From contig JAJEKV010000241.1 of assembly GCA_021234155.1 (NCBI GenBank), positions 188,001 through 252,000 of the forward strand: 64,000 nt of DNA. The letters run 5' to 3'. The notes under the pieces were generated by a model that was given only the letters and a program-made list of their open reading frames with translations, was not told where the DNA came from and searched no databases. Shown one piece after another: positions 33,105 through 46,395 of the stretch. Both the position numbers and the translations under genes were made by a program. This stretch comes from Isoetes taiwanensis (Eukaryota > Streptophyta > Lycopodiopsida > Isoetales > Isoetaceae). Position 1 is the first letter of the stretch; every line of letters begins with the position of its first letter.

Positions 33105-34649
33105 AGAATTTGAGTAATTGCCTCCACATAGAATGGTAGATCATGAGATAGAACTTGTTCCCGGGGCTGAACCCACATCAAGGCCACCATATAGATTCCA
33201 TGCATTAGAGATGGCGAATTGAAGAAACAGGTTGGCGGAATTATTGGAACAAGGGTTTATACGGCCGAGTGTTTCTCCATTTGGTGCTTTGATTTTGTTT
33301 GTAAAAAAAAGCGGGACTTTAAGATTATGTATTGACTATCGCATGCTTAACCGTTCTGATGAAGAATAGATATGCATTGCCTAGGGTTGATGAGTTATTT
33401 GATCAGTTGGGACAAGCTAAGTACTTCACAAAAATTGATCTACGATCCGGATATCATCAGATCCGGATCAAGGAGGATCTGATATTTACAAGGCGCCTTT
33501 AGGACACGCTTACGGACATTACGAGTTTGTTGTAATGCCGTTTGGGTTGACAAATGCTCCTGCCACTTTTTCGCCTAATGAAGCGAGATATTTCGATCTT
33601 TCCGGATAAGTTTATATTGGTTTTCTTTGATGATATTTTTGGTATATTCCATGACATTAGAGGAGCATGTGGAACATGTAAAAGCGGCACATTAGCTATT
33701 TTTGCGGACGAGAAAAGTTGTATGGTAAGGTTATCTAAGTGTTCCTTTGCACAAACTAGATTGGTATATCTTGGGCATGTAATTTGAGAAAAGGGATTAG
33801 AGCGGATCCTTCTAAGATTGAGGCGGTTAGAGATTGGCCCACACCAAAGGCGGTGAAGGAGGTAAGATCATTTTGGGATTAGCGGGGGTATTATTGCAAA
33901 TTTGTTCCTAAATTTGCAAAGATTGCTACTCCTTTGACTTCTTTGTTGGGTAAGAAGAATGATTTGCATTGGACTGATAGTTGTCAAGAAAGTTTTCAAA
34001 AGTTAAAGGATGTTTTGATTAGTGCACCAGTTTTAAGGATTCGGACATGAATATACCCTTCCATGTAGTCACGGATGCTTCGGGAAAGTGTAGGAGGAGT
34101 CTTGCTGCGGGATGGCGAAGTTTGTGCTTATATATCTAAGTAAAATTGTCTCTATTTGAACAAAATTACCCAGTGCATGATTTGGAAATGTTGGCTATTA
34201 TCCATGCCTTGAGGGTATGGAGACATTATTTATTGGGTCGTCGTTTCTTTTTGAAGACTGACCATCAAAATTTGAAGTATTTTGCAAAACAGCCATATTT
34301 GAATAATAGGCAAAGGAGGTGGATGCAATTAAGAGAAGAGTATGATTTTGAAATTGAATATCAACCTGGCAAAGAAAATGTGATTGCTGATGCTTTGTCT
34401 CGAAGATCGTTTTTAACCTCTATTAGTGTGTTACAAGGGCAATGGGATGCAGATATTCTTAATAAGCTAAGGAATGATCCATATTTTGCACCTGTGTTGG
34501 AGAACCCTCAAGATTTTCCGAGGTATGCATTGTCCAAAGGAGTTTTATATTATAATGGCCGTATGTGTATTCCTAATGATCATGAGTTGAGATTGAGGTT
34601 GCTATATGAAGCACATGATAGTCCGTTGTTACACCCAGTGGGTACATAA
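33105..34649 (+). pseudogene. Reverse transcriptase-RNase H region of gypsy element 2, multiply frameshifted
   Basis: Recognisable pieces in changing frames are: VPGAEPTSRPPYR (about 33160), [20 protein letters not shown] (about 33280), [15 protein letters not shown] (about 33440), the polymerase box FFDDI (about 33625, in place of Y-x-DD) and YLGHVI (about 33775). From 34146 an open frame reads the RNase H part, YPVHDLEMLAIIHALRVWRH and IEYQPGKENVIADALSRRS. At least four frame changes fall between 33350 and 34140, several beside CTG/CAG words. No active polymerase can come from this copy as written. Confidence 0.9.
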
Positions 34650-35580
34650 AACTTTGAGGAAGATGTGAATTTCTTTTGGCCTGGGACGTAAGAAGATGGT
34701 AAAGGAGTACGTGGCTAGGTGTTTATCTTGTCAGAAGGTAAAAGCATCAAGGTTTAGGGAGCCTGGAGAATTACAACCTTTAGTAATTCCATCTTCCAAG
34801 TGGGAGTGTATTTCCATGGACTTCATTGTTGAGCTTCCCCGAACACGTTCAGGTTATGATGCAATTTATGTTGTGGTTGATCGACTAACTAAGCAGGCCC
34901 ATTTTATGCCTACGAAGACTACTGCTACGGCAATGGATATTGCTAAGTTATTTGTTAAGGAGATTTTCAGGTTGCATGGGATGCCGGCCACTATTTCATC
35001 AGATCGGGATACAAAATTTATGAGCCAATTTTGGCAAGGGTTGTTTCAAAATATTGGCACTAAGTTATATGCCAGTACATCTTATCGTCCTCAAGCAGAT
35101 GGCCAAGTTGAGCGAGTTAATCAAATCTTGGAGGATATGCTCAGGATGTATGTGCCTAGTCAACCAAAGGTATGGGATTCATATTTGTATTTGGCTGAGT
35201 TTGCATACAATAACACTTATCAAGATTCCATTAAAATGAGTCCTTTTGAGGCAATGTATGGTAAGGAGTGTCGTTGTCCTCTTAATTGGAGAGATCCTCA
35301 ATGCAATGTTGAAGCAGCTAATGAAGTAGCGGAGGACATGGAAGCTCAGCTAAGGAGACTTCGACAGAATTTGGCTGTGGCACAAAATAGACAGAAGCAG
35401 TATGCCAATAAAAGACGTAGACCACTTGAATTTCAAAAAGGGGATTATGTGTTCTTGAGCATTAATCCCAAGCAGAGCTCACTGGCATTTAAAAGTGCAG
35501 GTCTCGAGTTCGAGTCTCCATGGGTGCCTATATGCATGGGTAATTTGCAAAGACTTGGTAATCATTGTGACATGGTATGA
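34650..35580 (+). pseudogene. Integrase of gypsy element 2, altered C-terminus
   Basis: The zinc-binding HHCC start is split (H...H near 34615-34635, CLSCQK at about 34725). From 34696 the core is open: MDFIVELPRTRSGYDAIYVV, SSDRDTKF and QADGQVERVNQILEDM carry the D, D and E of the DDE site. After KGDYVFLSINP the expected GPF...VFHVSLL segment is missing. It is replaced by a tRNA-like stretch (35467-35530) that ends the frame at 35580. No chromodomain is present. It would join element DNA to the target if intact. Confidence 0.9.
35467..35575 (+). repeat. tRNA-like insertion in integrase tail
   Basis: AGAGCTCACTGGCA resembles a polymerase III A box, and GAGTTCGAGTCTCC about 30 bases later resembles a B box. 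The stretch replaces the conserved integrase C-terminus. It looks like a short tRNA-derived insertion, possibly a partial SINE. Its ends are uncertain. Confidence 0.4.
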
Positions 35581-35621
35581 CATAGACATTAGCCTTGGAT
35601 GCTCGAGGACGAGCATAGTTC

Positions 35622-35634
35622 TAGTGGGAGAGAC
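35622..35634 (+). other. Polypurine tract of gypsy element 2
   Basis: AGTGGGAGAGAC sits directly before the 3' LTR, the expected place for plus-strand priming. Confidence 0.8.
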
Positions 35635-35792
35635 TGTAACGGGCCCATGGTAGACCGCTCGAGTATTCGAACCTTGAATGTGCCTGTGGGGCGTTCCCGA
35701 GACACCGGCATAAATGGGTAGAAGCGACTACTCATAAACGTCTAGACGGTTTTGCCCAGTTGGTTAAGGGCATGTCGGTTAGGAACGTTACA
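35635..35792 (+). repeat. 3' LTR of gypsy element 2
   Basis: It is identical over 158 bp to 31092-31249 and is followed by the target duplication ATCTT. Confidence 0.95.
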
Positions 35793-36145
35793 ATCTTTCA
35801 GTCGACAACAACTAAATACAAATAGGAAACAAATGAGAAAGAATAATATTCATACTAAAACCACCTACCTAACAGAATATCTGAGATTAAGAGATTATTA
35901 TTTTTGTCTATTCTTTAGATCTATGAATTTGAGGCAGGACCAAAACAACTTCCAGCATACTAGCTTCTGCAGTGAGAAAAAGTAGGGAACATCCTCCTTA
36001 AATAGAAAGAGAATCCCAAATTTGTCCACAAGCCATCACTATTAATTTGATTCCCGGCTAAGCATTTGGAAAGATATGTAATGCCAGTAAGGTATTAAAA
36101 AACAGCAGAGATCAAATGGTACATGTGGGATAATACATACTTCTA

Positions 36146-37363
36146 ATGTGTATGTCTGCAAGCCTCTTTTCTGCTTCTGCAATACAATTTTGAGCCTCAA
36201 GGAGCTGTATTTCTAGTTGATCTTCATTGTCTAGGGATTGCCTCTCATTCTCCATCATAAACCTATCATTCTTTGCTTCCAATCTCCTGCACAGGCTTTT
36301 GTAGTCAAAATCTTCTTTAGCTTAACCATATTTTCAACTCTCATCATCTGCAGTCAAATGTTCAACCATAAGTAGGTTAACAAAGCAATATACGAAAAAA
36401 AATTGTTACACCATAAAAATGATTTATTATATTTAAGTCCCTAAAAAACTAATTTTTAGAACTACCATAGTGTATGCAATGTTCCAGAGCCTGGTATTAG
36501 CTGCAAAACGATTGGCTTCTCCTGCTTGCAATAGTTGAATGGAGTTCTTTTGGTCTGTTATTGATACAACCGAGCAATGACACATCCCCAGTTTTGGGGT
36601 CTTCAATAGTAGGAATATTATCCCTTTCGGGAGCCAGTAAATCTTGCACTGACTCCATGTACAGCTGCAAAAATAAGATTATATATTGCAGTCTATACAA
36701 TTTCGTAGAAAATTGACAATACAAACGAAGAATTTCAAGATTCTGTAAGTAATAAACGGTCATAAAGAAATATGATTTTATAGCCATTTGGAACAAACTA
36801 ATTATTGTCCTTGCCCGCAACGACAAAACCATCACAGAATCATACTCTGGGGACACATCCAGTAGAATCTCTTCCACTGCATGAACCATGATATCCCTAT
36901 TTGCACTATCTTCCTCTCCAAGCATAGCGTGAAGGTCTTTCCGGTCCCTGTCTGCCATTACAGTACCATTGTAACCTTCTAAGATACTCTGCCAAAAAGG
37001 AGAGGTGTATCATTCTAAAAGTAAATTGCTTTCAATAGTTTATTTAGTCTAGGTAGTACCTCAACTACCGTTTCTGTAAAGATGTTTCTGTTAGGATTTC
37101 ATTGAACTGATAAGTTCCAATATCCCAGTTATTCTATCGTAAGTTCAACATCTTTAACTGCAAATCAAATCAAATGTTTGCCATTGAAACAATTGTTATG
37201 TAGAGCCATGAATTTTCTATAGCTTCAACCTTAGATCATAGAACACTTGTTATACCTAAAGTCTGAGATTAAAATTCTGCTTTAGGTTGAAGTTCTACAC
37301 AACTCCAAAATCGGCATCTCTTACTACTTCATCCTCACTCCGTGGCTGGAACCTTTGTCTAGG
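36146..37363 (-). pseudogene. ARK-type (armadillo-repeat) kinesin motor pseudogene
   Basis: Pieces in order on the minus strand match plant ARK kinesins. About 37363-37283 reads PRSEDEVVRDADF. About 37145-37037 reads NNWDIGTYQFNEILTE. 36992-36826 carries GYNGTVM, the P-loop QTGTGKTFTL (another frame), then GEEDSANRDIMVHAVEEILL. 36665-36463 reads LQLYMESVQDLLAPERDN, EDPKTGDVSLLG and GEANRFAANT. 36356-36146 reads MRVENMVKLK and FDYKSLCRRLE. Switch I/II (SSRSH, DLAGSE) and the rest of the motor core are absent between the last two pieces, the frame changes at the P-loop, and no armadillo repeats follow. Introns are kept, so this arose by genomic duplication, not retrocopying. Confidence 0.8.
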
Positions 37364-37463
37364 ACCAGAAAAGAAGAGATAATTTAGTATTCTCAACTAT
37401 AACTACCATGATTCAATCTACAAACAAAACATACACCAAAATATCTTTGCTTAAACAATAGTG

Positions 37464-37750
37464 TCACCATGTTACATACAACAAAGTATGTATACTTACT
37501 TTCAGAATCATCCTTCCCATTCCTCCCAGCATGTCGTGGATAGGGTGATGCAAATAAAATGCAGTCTTAGGTCTAGTGTTTGGGGATTCAGATGGGGAAG
37601 ATGATGGAACCGATGGTTTGGCCATTGAACTCACGGATAACGACATGTTTGCATGCAATGCAGTTTTTGCACCTGCATCGTATCCATTCTTATAAGTGGT
37701 ATATGCCATTTACATCCACCTGCATTAGCTCCAAATTTTAGGGAAAGGTC
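37464..37750 (-). other. Open serine/proline-rich frame upstream of the kinesin remnant
   Basis: The frame reads YKNGYDAGAKTALHANMSLS and then a Ser/Pro-rich stretch up to MLGGMGRMILK before a GTAAGT donor. The clean donor and the position upstream of the kinesin pieces suggest it could be an N-terminal exon of that gene or of a fused neighbour. I cannot match it to a known ARK N-terminus. Confidence 0.3.
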
Positions 37751-38320
37751 TTTTGCAAAAGCAAAGTGAAGTGGAGTTCCATTGAGCTGAATGAGTGAAA
37801 ATACAATGACTCGTAGGGGTAACCCACAATGCGGCCCCAACATGAGTGAATATGAGTGAAAAAAATCCAACAATGATCGCAACCATATAACTAGCTTAAA
37901 AGATATAACTAGACCTACGACCCACAAAGTTCCCGAACCCAAAACCGCATCCAAACCCGTCCAAGTCAGAATTGACCCAGACCAAAGCTGCACCTCAGCC
38001 CGCAACCCTCAAATATTGACTCCCAACCCCCACCTCAACCAAGAAGGAGTAGAAGTGAAAACTGCAACCGCAACCACCCGGAACTCCTGAAAATCGGCTA
38101 TCATCTCAGTGTCAAGAAAGAGGATCGTACCGAACTGCAAAACACAATCACACAGATGGTTAACATGAAAAGGTTAGGAGCCCTATGGCCAAGCATGCAT
38201 CATGCTTGAAAGGCAAGCAGAGCACAAGAATCTGATGAGAAAAAATAGCGAGAATAGAGAAATTATAAAGAATCTTCTAGTTTACATTGCTACGCCGCGA
38301 GAGAAAATATAACGATACAC

Positions 38321-38471
38321 TAGGCCCGACTGCGGGGGTCTTCCTCTCAGTGCTCTCTGGAAGCCATAAAGCTATGCCAGGAAAAGAAAATAGGCACATC
38401 CAATAGAAGAATCCTTTTAGAGCCTACCTAGAAGCGACAAGTGCTACACCGGGAGAGAGAGAGAGAGAGAA
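38321..38471. repeat. Dispersed repeat with AGGCCCGACTGCGGGGGTCT
   Basis: The phrases AGGCCCGACNGCGGGGGTCT, AGTGCTCTC and AGAAGCGACAAGTGCTAC occur here and again at 54701-54760. In both places they sit beside a GA-repeat. The function is unknown. Confidence 0.7.
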
Positions 38472-38762
38472 AAAGCACGACCAATAGCCAACTGAGAATC
38501 AACCCAATAGTAAATAAATAGTTAATTGTCAACACAAGCAACCAAGCACAATATCAAACAATTGAAAAGACGCCCCATTGCGCACCAGCTATAACCAAAC
38601 AGACCACATGGAAGTTTAAGACAAGGGGATAGACGCCCTCTTGGACAAGCATCAGAATGCCAACCGAATCAGAAAATACATGAGTAGGATGGAAAAAAAA
38701 GGATTCCAGAGATAATGACACAACAAATGAGAATACTCGGAAGCCACAGATATTCACAGATA

Positions 38763-38906
<144 letters not shown>

Positions 38907-38988
38907 GAAGTGAAGTGAAGTGAAGTGAATTGTATTATTTCGTCTTTTCAGACCATCAGGTCCATAAGACCGATTACAGAATACATCA

Positions 38989-41900
38989 CTAAGAAAATAT
39001 ATCATCATCCGGCAAGAACTCGTCATCGAGTATCTCGCCATCGCTCTCTGCTATCTCATCTCCACTAGATTCGATAACATACTTGATTGCCACTTCCCGC
39101 AGCTTCATCAAGTCCAATAGGAAGCTACCAACTATGGTGCCTGGCATATCGAAAAACTGTTGCAAGCTATATGGTTGAACATTAAACCTGTCTCTCGATT
39201 AATGCGGTAAGTTTGGACATACAATTATTTCATGCTTTTCATCCTCTACCTCATCTGAGCCACACGCCCTGCATGTCCGATACTCTCGCTGTATGTTATA
39301 CCATCTGCCTACCTCTACACCCAAATGGTGGGCACTAAGGCGCATTCTGCTAATAGCATGTCTCTTGGCCAAGGAGATATTCTCATGTAGACAGTTCGCT
39401 TCTAGCAGCATGGGATTCATTTCTTCCCGATAATGTGTCATTTTGATGCCAGGTGCATGCCACATTTTCATTTGTACCTTTTCCTGTACCCAGTCACGGA
39501 TCCGATCCTTGTTGCTTGCTAGCTCCTGGATCGGGATGCCCCATTTTTGTAGCCAAATCATCCCATCCGCATACCAGCCTTTATCCATGGTTGCTTTGAG
39601 AGCTAGTCTTGGGTAGCTTCCTTCGTCCAAACCCCCCATCCTGCTCAAATATGTCAAGTAATGGCATATAGCCTCACATTCTAAGCGCATCAGCCCACAT
39701 TCTGCTAGGACCATTTCATATGGTATCTGCATCTTGACCCCGAGCTCATGGTGTAGGAATTTTTTCTGCACCCGTTCGATTTTTTGCCACAGCTCCAGGG
39801 AGAGTCCAGGCCCCCAGACTTCACACCCATATAGGACTACCGTCTGCACTAGTGTTTTAAAAAGCGTTCTCTTAAGACCAAAGTTCCAGATTTCATTCCT
39901 CAAACACTGCTTTTGCATGGCAAATAATGCCTTGATCCCTCCATTAACCCTTTGCTCTACTGTGCGGTTCCACCGGAAATGTTTGTCCACCATTAACCCC
40001 AAGTATTTGTATGAATCTGTGATCTCCACTGGCTCTCCCTTATATGTAAATGCATAATTCTCATCCAAATTTGTCCCAAATATCATAACCTTGGTTTTTT
40101 CCAAGTTCACCCTCATGCCCTTTGCCTCACAAAAACTCCCTAATGTGTCTAGCTGTTGCTGCATATCTCCTCTACTCCTGGATAATAAGACAATGTCATC
40201 TGCATATAGCAACAAAAGAATAACATATCCAGCAAGTTGGGTACCACCTCCACCCTGAGCTACAATCCAATTTTCCAAGTCATCAATAAAGATGCAAAAA
40301 AGCGTAGGTGAGAGAGGGCATCCCTGCTTGACGCCAATATTACTTTCCACCTGCTCCGCGCACTGGCCGTCAAATGGGAATGATAATTTCACTAGTACCT
40401 TATCATATAGTATCCGCACAGCATCTCTCAGGTGTACAGGCACCTTAATTCTCTCCAAACTCTCCCACAAATTCCCCCTAGGCACCATATCAAATGCCTT
40501 AGAAAAGTCTACGAATCCTGCAAACAATGGTTTTCTAGTCCCCTTGACTGTGTCCATCATAGCTCTGAATGTAACCAAGTGGTCAATGGTGCATTTATTG
40601 GGTCTAAAACCCGCTTGTCCCTTGGCCCGCCCCTCATGCAACTCAGCCCATGTACTGATCTTATGCTCAAGAATAGTGGCAAATAGCTTTGCAAATAGAT
40701 TGCTCACCATAATCATCCGATAATTATTCGGATCACGCGCATCTCCTGCCTTATGGATTGGGACAACCCGATTAATTTGCCATGCCAGTGGGAACCCCTC
40801 TTGCATTGCAAAGTTTAGCATCTCTGTTATTTTTCCGACAACCCCTGCTCCTGCCCATTTAAGCATTTCAGCCACCATGCCCAAGCTATCAGCCGCTTTC
40901 CCATTTGCAAGTTTTGCCAAGCCATCATGTACATCATCTGCCGAGAAAGTTAATTCAGATTTGCCCACTTGCTCTTGATCAACAACATTGTCAATGTGAT
41001 AAAGCTTCTTTACTTGGCCTACAAGGTCCTCCAATGACAATTGTGTACTGCTTTGCTGCTTGCGTTTCATTCTCTTCCAGAATTGATTTGGGTCTGCTAG
41101 TAGTTTTGTGACCATCTCTTCTTGCTTAAGGCCTATAAATGTTCTTTTCTTGCGCCTGACCAGCGTCTTATACTCTTTGATTAACCGCAGCCTTTCTTGC
41201 CCATATGCTCTCTTATATTGCGCCCTTTTCAGCTTGCATTCTTCATCAAACCACCCATTATAAGGCATGCCCTTTCTTCTTCTTCCTGAATCAAAGCATT
41301 TTCTTGCTGCATCAAGCACCAAAGAGGTCAAAACCTCGCTCATCATGGCAGCCCCACGTGGCCAATCTACCTTTTCTATACATTCCTCACAATATTCCTG
41401 ATATTTATCTTTTTTCCTTGGATTGACATGAATGCGGTCAATGTTAATATGTGCCTGGTATTGCGCTTTTCCAGTGACTGCAATGTGTGCTATTAGAGGT
41501 ACATGATCTGATTCTTTTCTAACATCCGATATTTGGAAATGTGTAACTTGCTCCAGGAAATTCTCCGATGCAATGAGATAATCGACTATGCTTTTACCCT
41601 TGCATGTGCAACGCTCAGTGCCTGGAAAATTCCTTATCCCATTGTAGATTATCAAATTTAAGCCTCCACACATACTCAACAAATAGTTTCCCATTGCAGT
41701 AGGCCACTTGTCTCGATCCAATGTGTTACGAGCCCAGCCTGCCATATTTAGTTCAATATCATCCATTTGATCCATCCACACCGGATCTCCTTCATTGCTC
41801 GCCAAAGCTGCTTGTTTTCCTGCCGTTCTGCCATTAAAGTCCCCTACAAGGACCACCTCCCCCAACTCCATCAACTCCATGCTATCAAGCTCCAACAGCT

Positions 41901-42304
41901 GAAAGGGATCTTCAAAGTCCAAGTTATATTTCTGATATGTGCTTTTCTGCAGCGGTGGGAAATAGCACCCTGCGATAAAGATTCTCTTACCGTCCCTTCC
42001 CGGAACCTCCACCCATATGTACTGCTTTGTGTCTCTCTTTTTTATAACTTTAACTAGATGCACCATTTCCGTTCTGACATAACATGCAACCCCTCCATAC
42101 CCTCTTCTTCGCCAACCTTTCTTGTTCCATAAGGAACACCAAATTTTGCAAATCACGGTATTTCCTAAGTCCACTTTCCTCATGCTCCCATGTCTCCGTG
42201 AAAAATGCCATGTCTATTGATGCTAGTACATCCTCCATCTCCGCAACTTTCCCGTTGTTTAGATGATTGATGTTCCATGCAAGTAACCTGATGGCCTGGA
42301 TTTC
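38989..42304 (-). pseudogene. LINE 1 ORF2: endonuclease-reverse transcriptase
   Basis: The frame begins just after the ORF1 stop with LLAWNINHLNNGK (catalytic Asn) and FFTETWEHE (catalytic Glu). It shifts once near 42180 and is then open for 994 codons to 39199. Motifs are ESDHVPLIAHI (endonuclease), FVDFSKAFDMVPRG and GVKQGCPLSPTLF, polymerase box LLLYADDIVLLSRS, SYKYLGLMVD (thumb), and the zinc knuckle CRACGSDEVEDEKHEIIVC. An in-frame TAA at 39199-39201 precedes about 70 more open codons rich in Asp/Glu, ending at TAG 38989; LINE 3 has a matching acidic tail. It nicks the target and copies the RNA. One frameshift and one stop make this copy inactive as written. Confidence 0.9.
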
Positions 42305-43737
42305 CTATGCATCGTCCTCTATGCACACCTTCCCATACCTCCAGAAGACTTTCTTATTGTTTTGCCTTGCTTCTTTAAATTTCTGCATTTCAGTCCTGTG
42401 TTGCTGGAATTGCTCCTGTGTAAGGTCCTCGTTTATCCAGATATTCTTACCTTTAAGCTTAGTTTTCCTTTTCAAGATCGTCACTTTATCCTCCCTACTA
42501 CCAAATCTGATAATAGTGTTTCTGGGCTTATCCCCTTTCTTGCCCACTCGGTAAGCTTCAACGACATTAACATATGGAACCTCGAGAGTATTTGAGAACA
42601 GATCCGTTACCTCTTGCTTGATATTCTCGTCATCTTTCTCCGGTAGCCCTGCAATCCGAAGATTGAGTGCGCGCTTGGCCCTTTCCTGCTGCTCGAGAAC
42701 ATCATTCATTCTGGTATTGAGTTTGTCCACCACATCTTTCCATGATTCTGAGTTGCCCCCTTCCCCATCGTAGCCATCATTATTTTTCAAAACTTCACAT
42801 TTCATAATCTGCATTTCCCTTTTCATGGCTATGTTCTCAGCTCTTAATTCTTCAATATGATCAGACATACCTCTAATCGATTGTTCAAGGAACCCCATCA
42901 TTTTGGTCATTGCAGTTCTAGTAGCAGCCATCTCATTAACCAGATGGAAGAGCAGCGCCATCATCTCTGAATTCTGTCCGTTCTGCTGCATCCCTGCTCC
43001 AACTTGTCCCAATTGCCCGGATAGAGCAGAACCCTGCTGTGTTGGAAGGTTTGGGACAGAGGGTATGGTTGGAACCTGAGGATTCAGTGCAAAGAAGCCC
43101 GATCTCTGAATGTCCGTTCTGCTGCATCCCTGCCCCAATTTGTCCCGATTGCCCAGATAGAACAAACCCCTGCTGTGTTGGCATAAGATTTGGAGCAGAG
43201 GGAAAGGCTGGAGCCTGAGGATTCAGTGTAAAGAAGCCCATCTCACGAATGTCCGTTCCGCTTTGCATCCCTGCCCCAACTTGTCCCGATTGCCCGGGTA
43301 TAACAAACCCTGGCTGTGTTGGCATAAGATTTGGGAGGCAGAGGGCATGGCTGGAACACGAGGATTCGGTGCAAAATAAACCCATCGATGGGGCAGCGAG
43401 CATCTTTGCGAGAGGTGGGGGCGAGTAACCCGTTGCAGAGGGCCGGGGCAGATCCTGCCGAAGTCACGGAAAGCGCAGCCCGTGGCCCATCTGGGTCTTC
43501 ATGTGCAGACCCTAAAATCCCTGCTACAGGACCAGATGCTGTCGACACCGAGATCCCTGTAGCCTCGATGTAGTCTCCATCACCCATCACTGAACTATCA
43601 GAGTCCGACCCCGCCCCCTTACCCACTGTTGAATCAGAGTCGTCTAAGCATTTTTTAGTGTTGTTCTGGGAACCTCTGCCTCCCTTTGTGCTACCCTTCG
43701 ACCCTGTGGCAGCAGCTGTCCCTGTAGTATCGGCCAT
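42305..43737 (-). pseudogene. LINE 1 ORF1: Transposase_22-like RNA-binding protein
   Basis: The likely start is ATG 43737 (MADTTGTAAATG). The N-terminal part is Gly/Ser/Thr-rich and acidic. It is followed by about three repeats of a 130-140-bp unit (PNLMPTQQGFVLSGQSGQIG type, 42975-43380) in which frames change. From 43165 a single frame holds a coiled coil (EQSIRGMSDHIEELRAENIA) and the RRM-like core RALNLRIAGLPEKDDENIKQ, VEAYRVGKKGDKPRNTIIRF and KLKGKNIWINEDL. It ends CIEDDA-TAG. This is L1 ORF1p organisation (coiled coil, RRM, C-terminal domain). The TAG is in frame with ORF2. Confidence 0.85.
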
Positions 43738-43778
43738 AGATCCCGAGGAAGACCCAGCCTCTCCCTTCTTCTTAGCCC

Positions 43779-46395
<2,617 letters not shown>

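Larger units (their letters stand above)
31092..35792 (+). mobile_element. Complete Ty3/gypsy retrotransposon 2 (4.7 kb)
   Basis: Both 158-bp LTRs, primer site, polypurine tract and a 5-bp target duplication ATCTT (31087-31091 and 35793-35797) are present. The domain order is Gag with zinc knuckle, protease, reverse transcriptase, RNase H, integrase, which is the Ty3/gypsy order. The LTRs are identical base for base, which implies recent insertion, yet the coding region has several frameshifts. The LTR is unusually short for a plant gypsy element. Confidence 0.95.
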
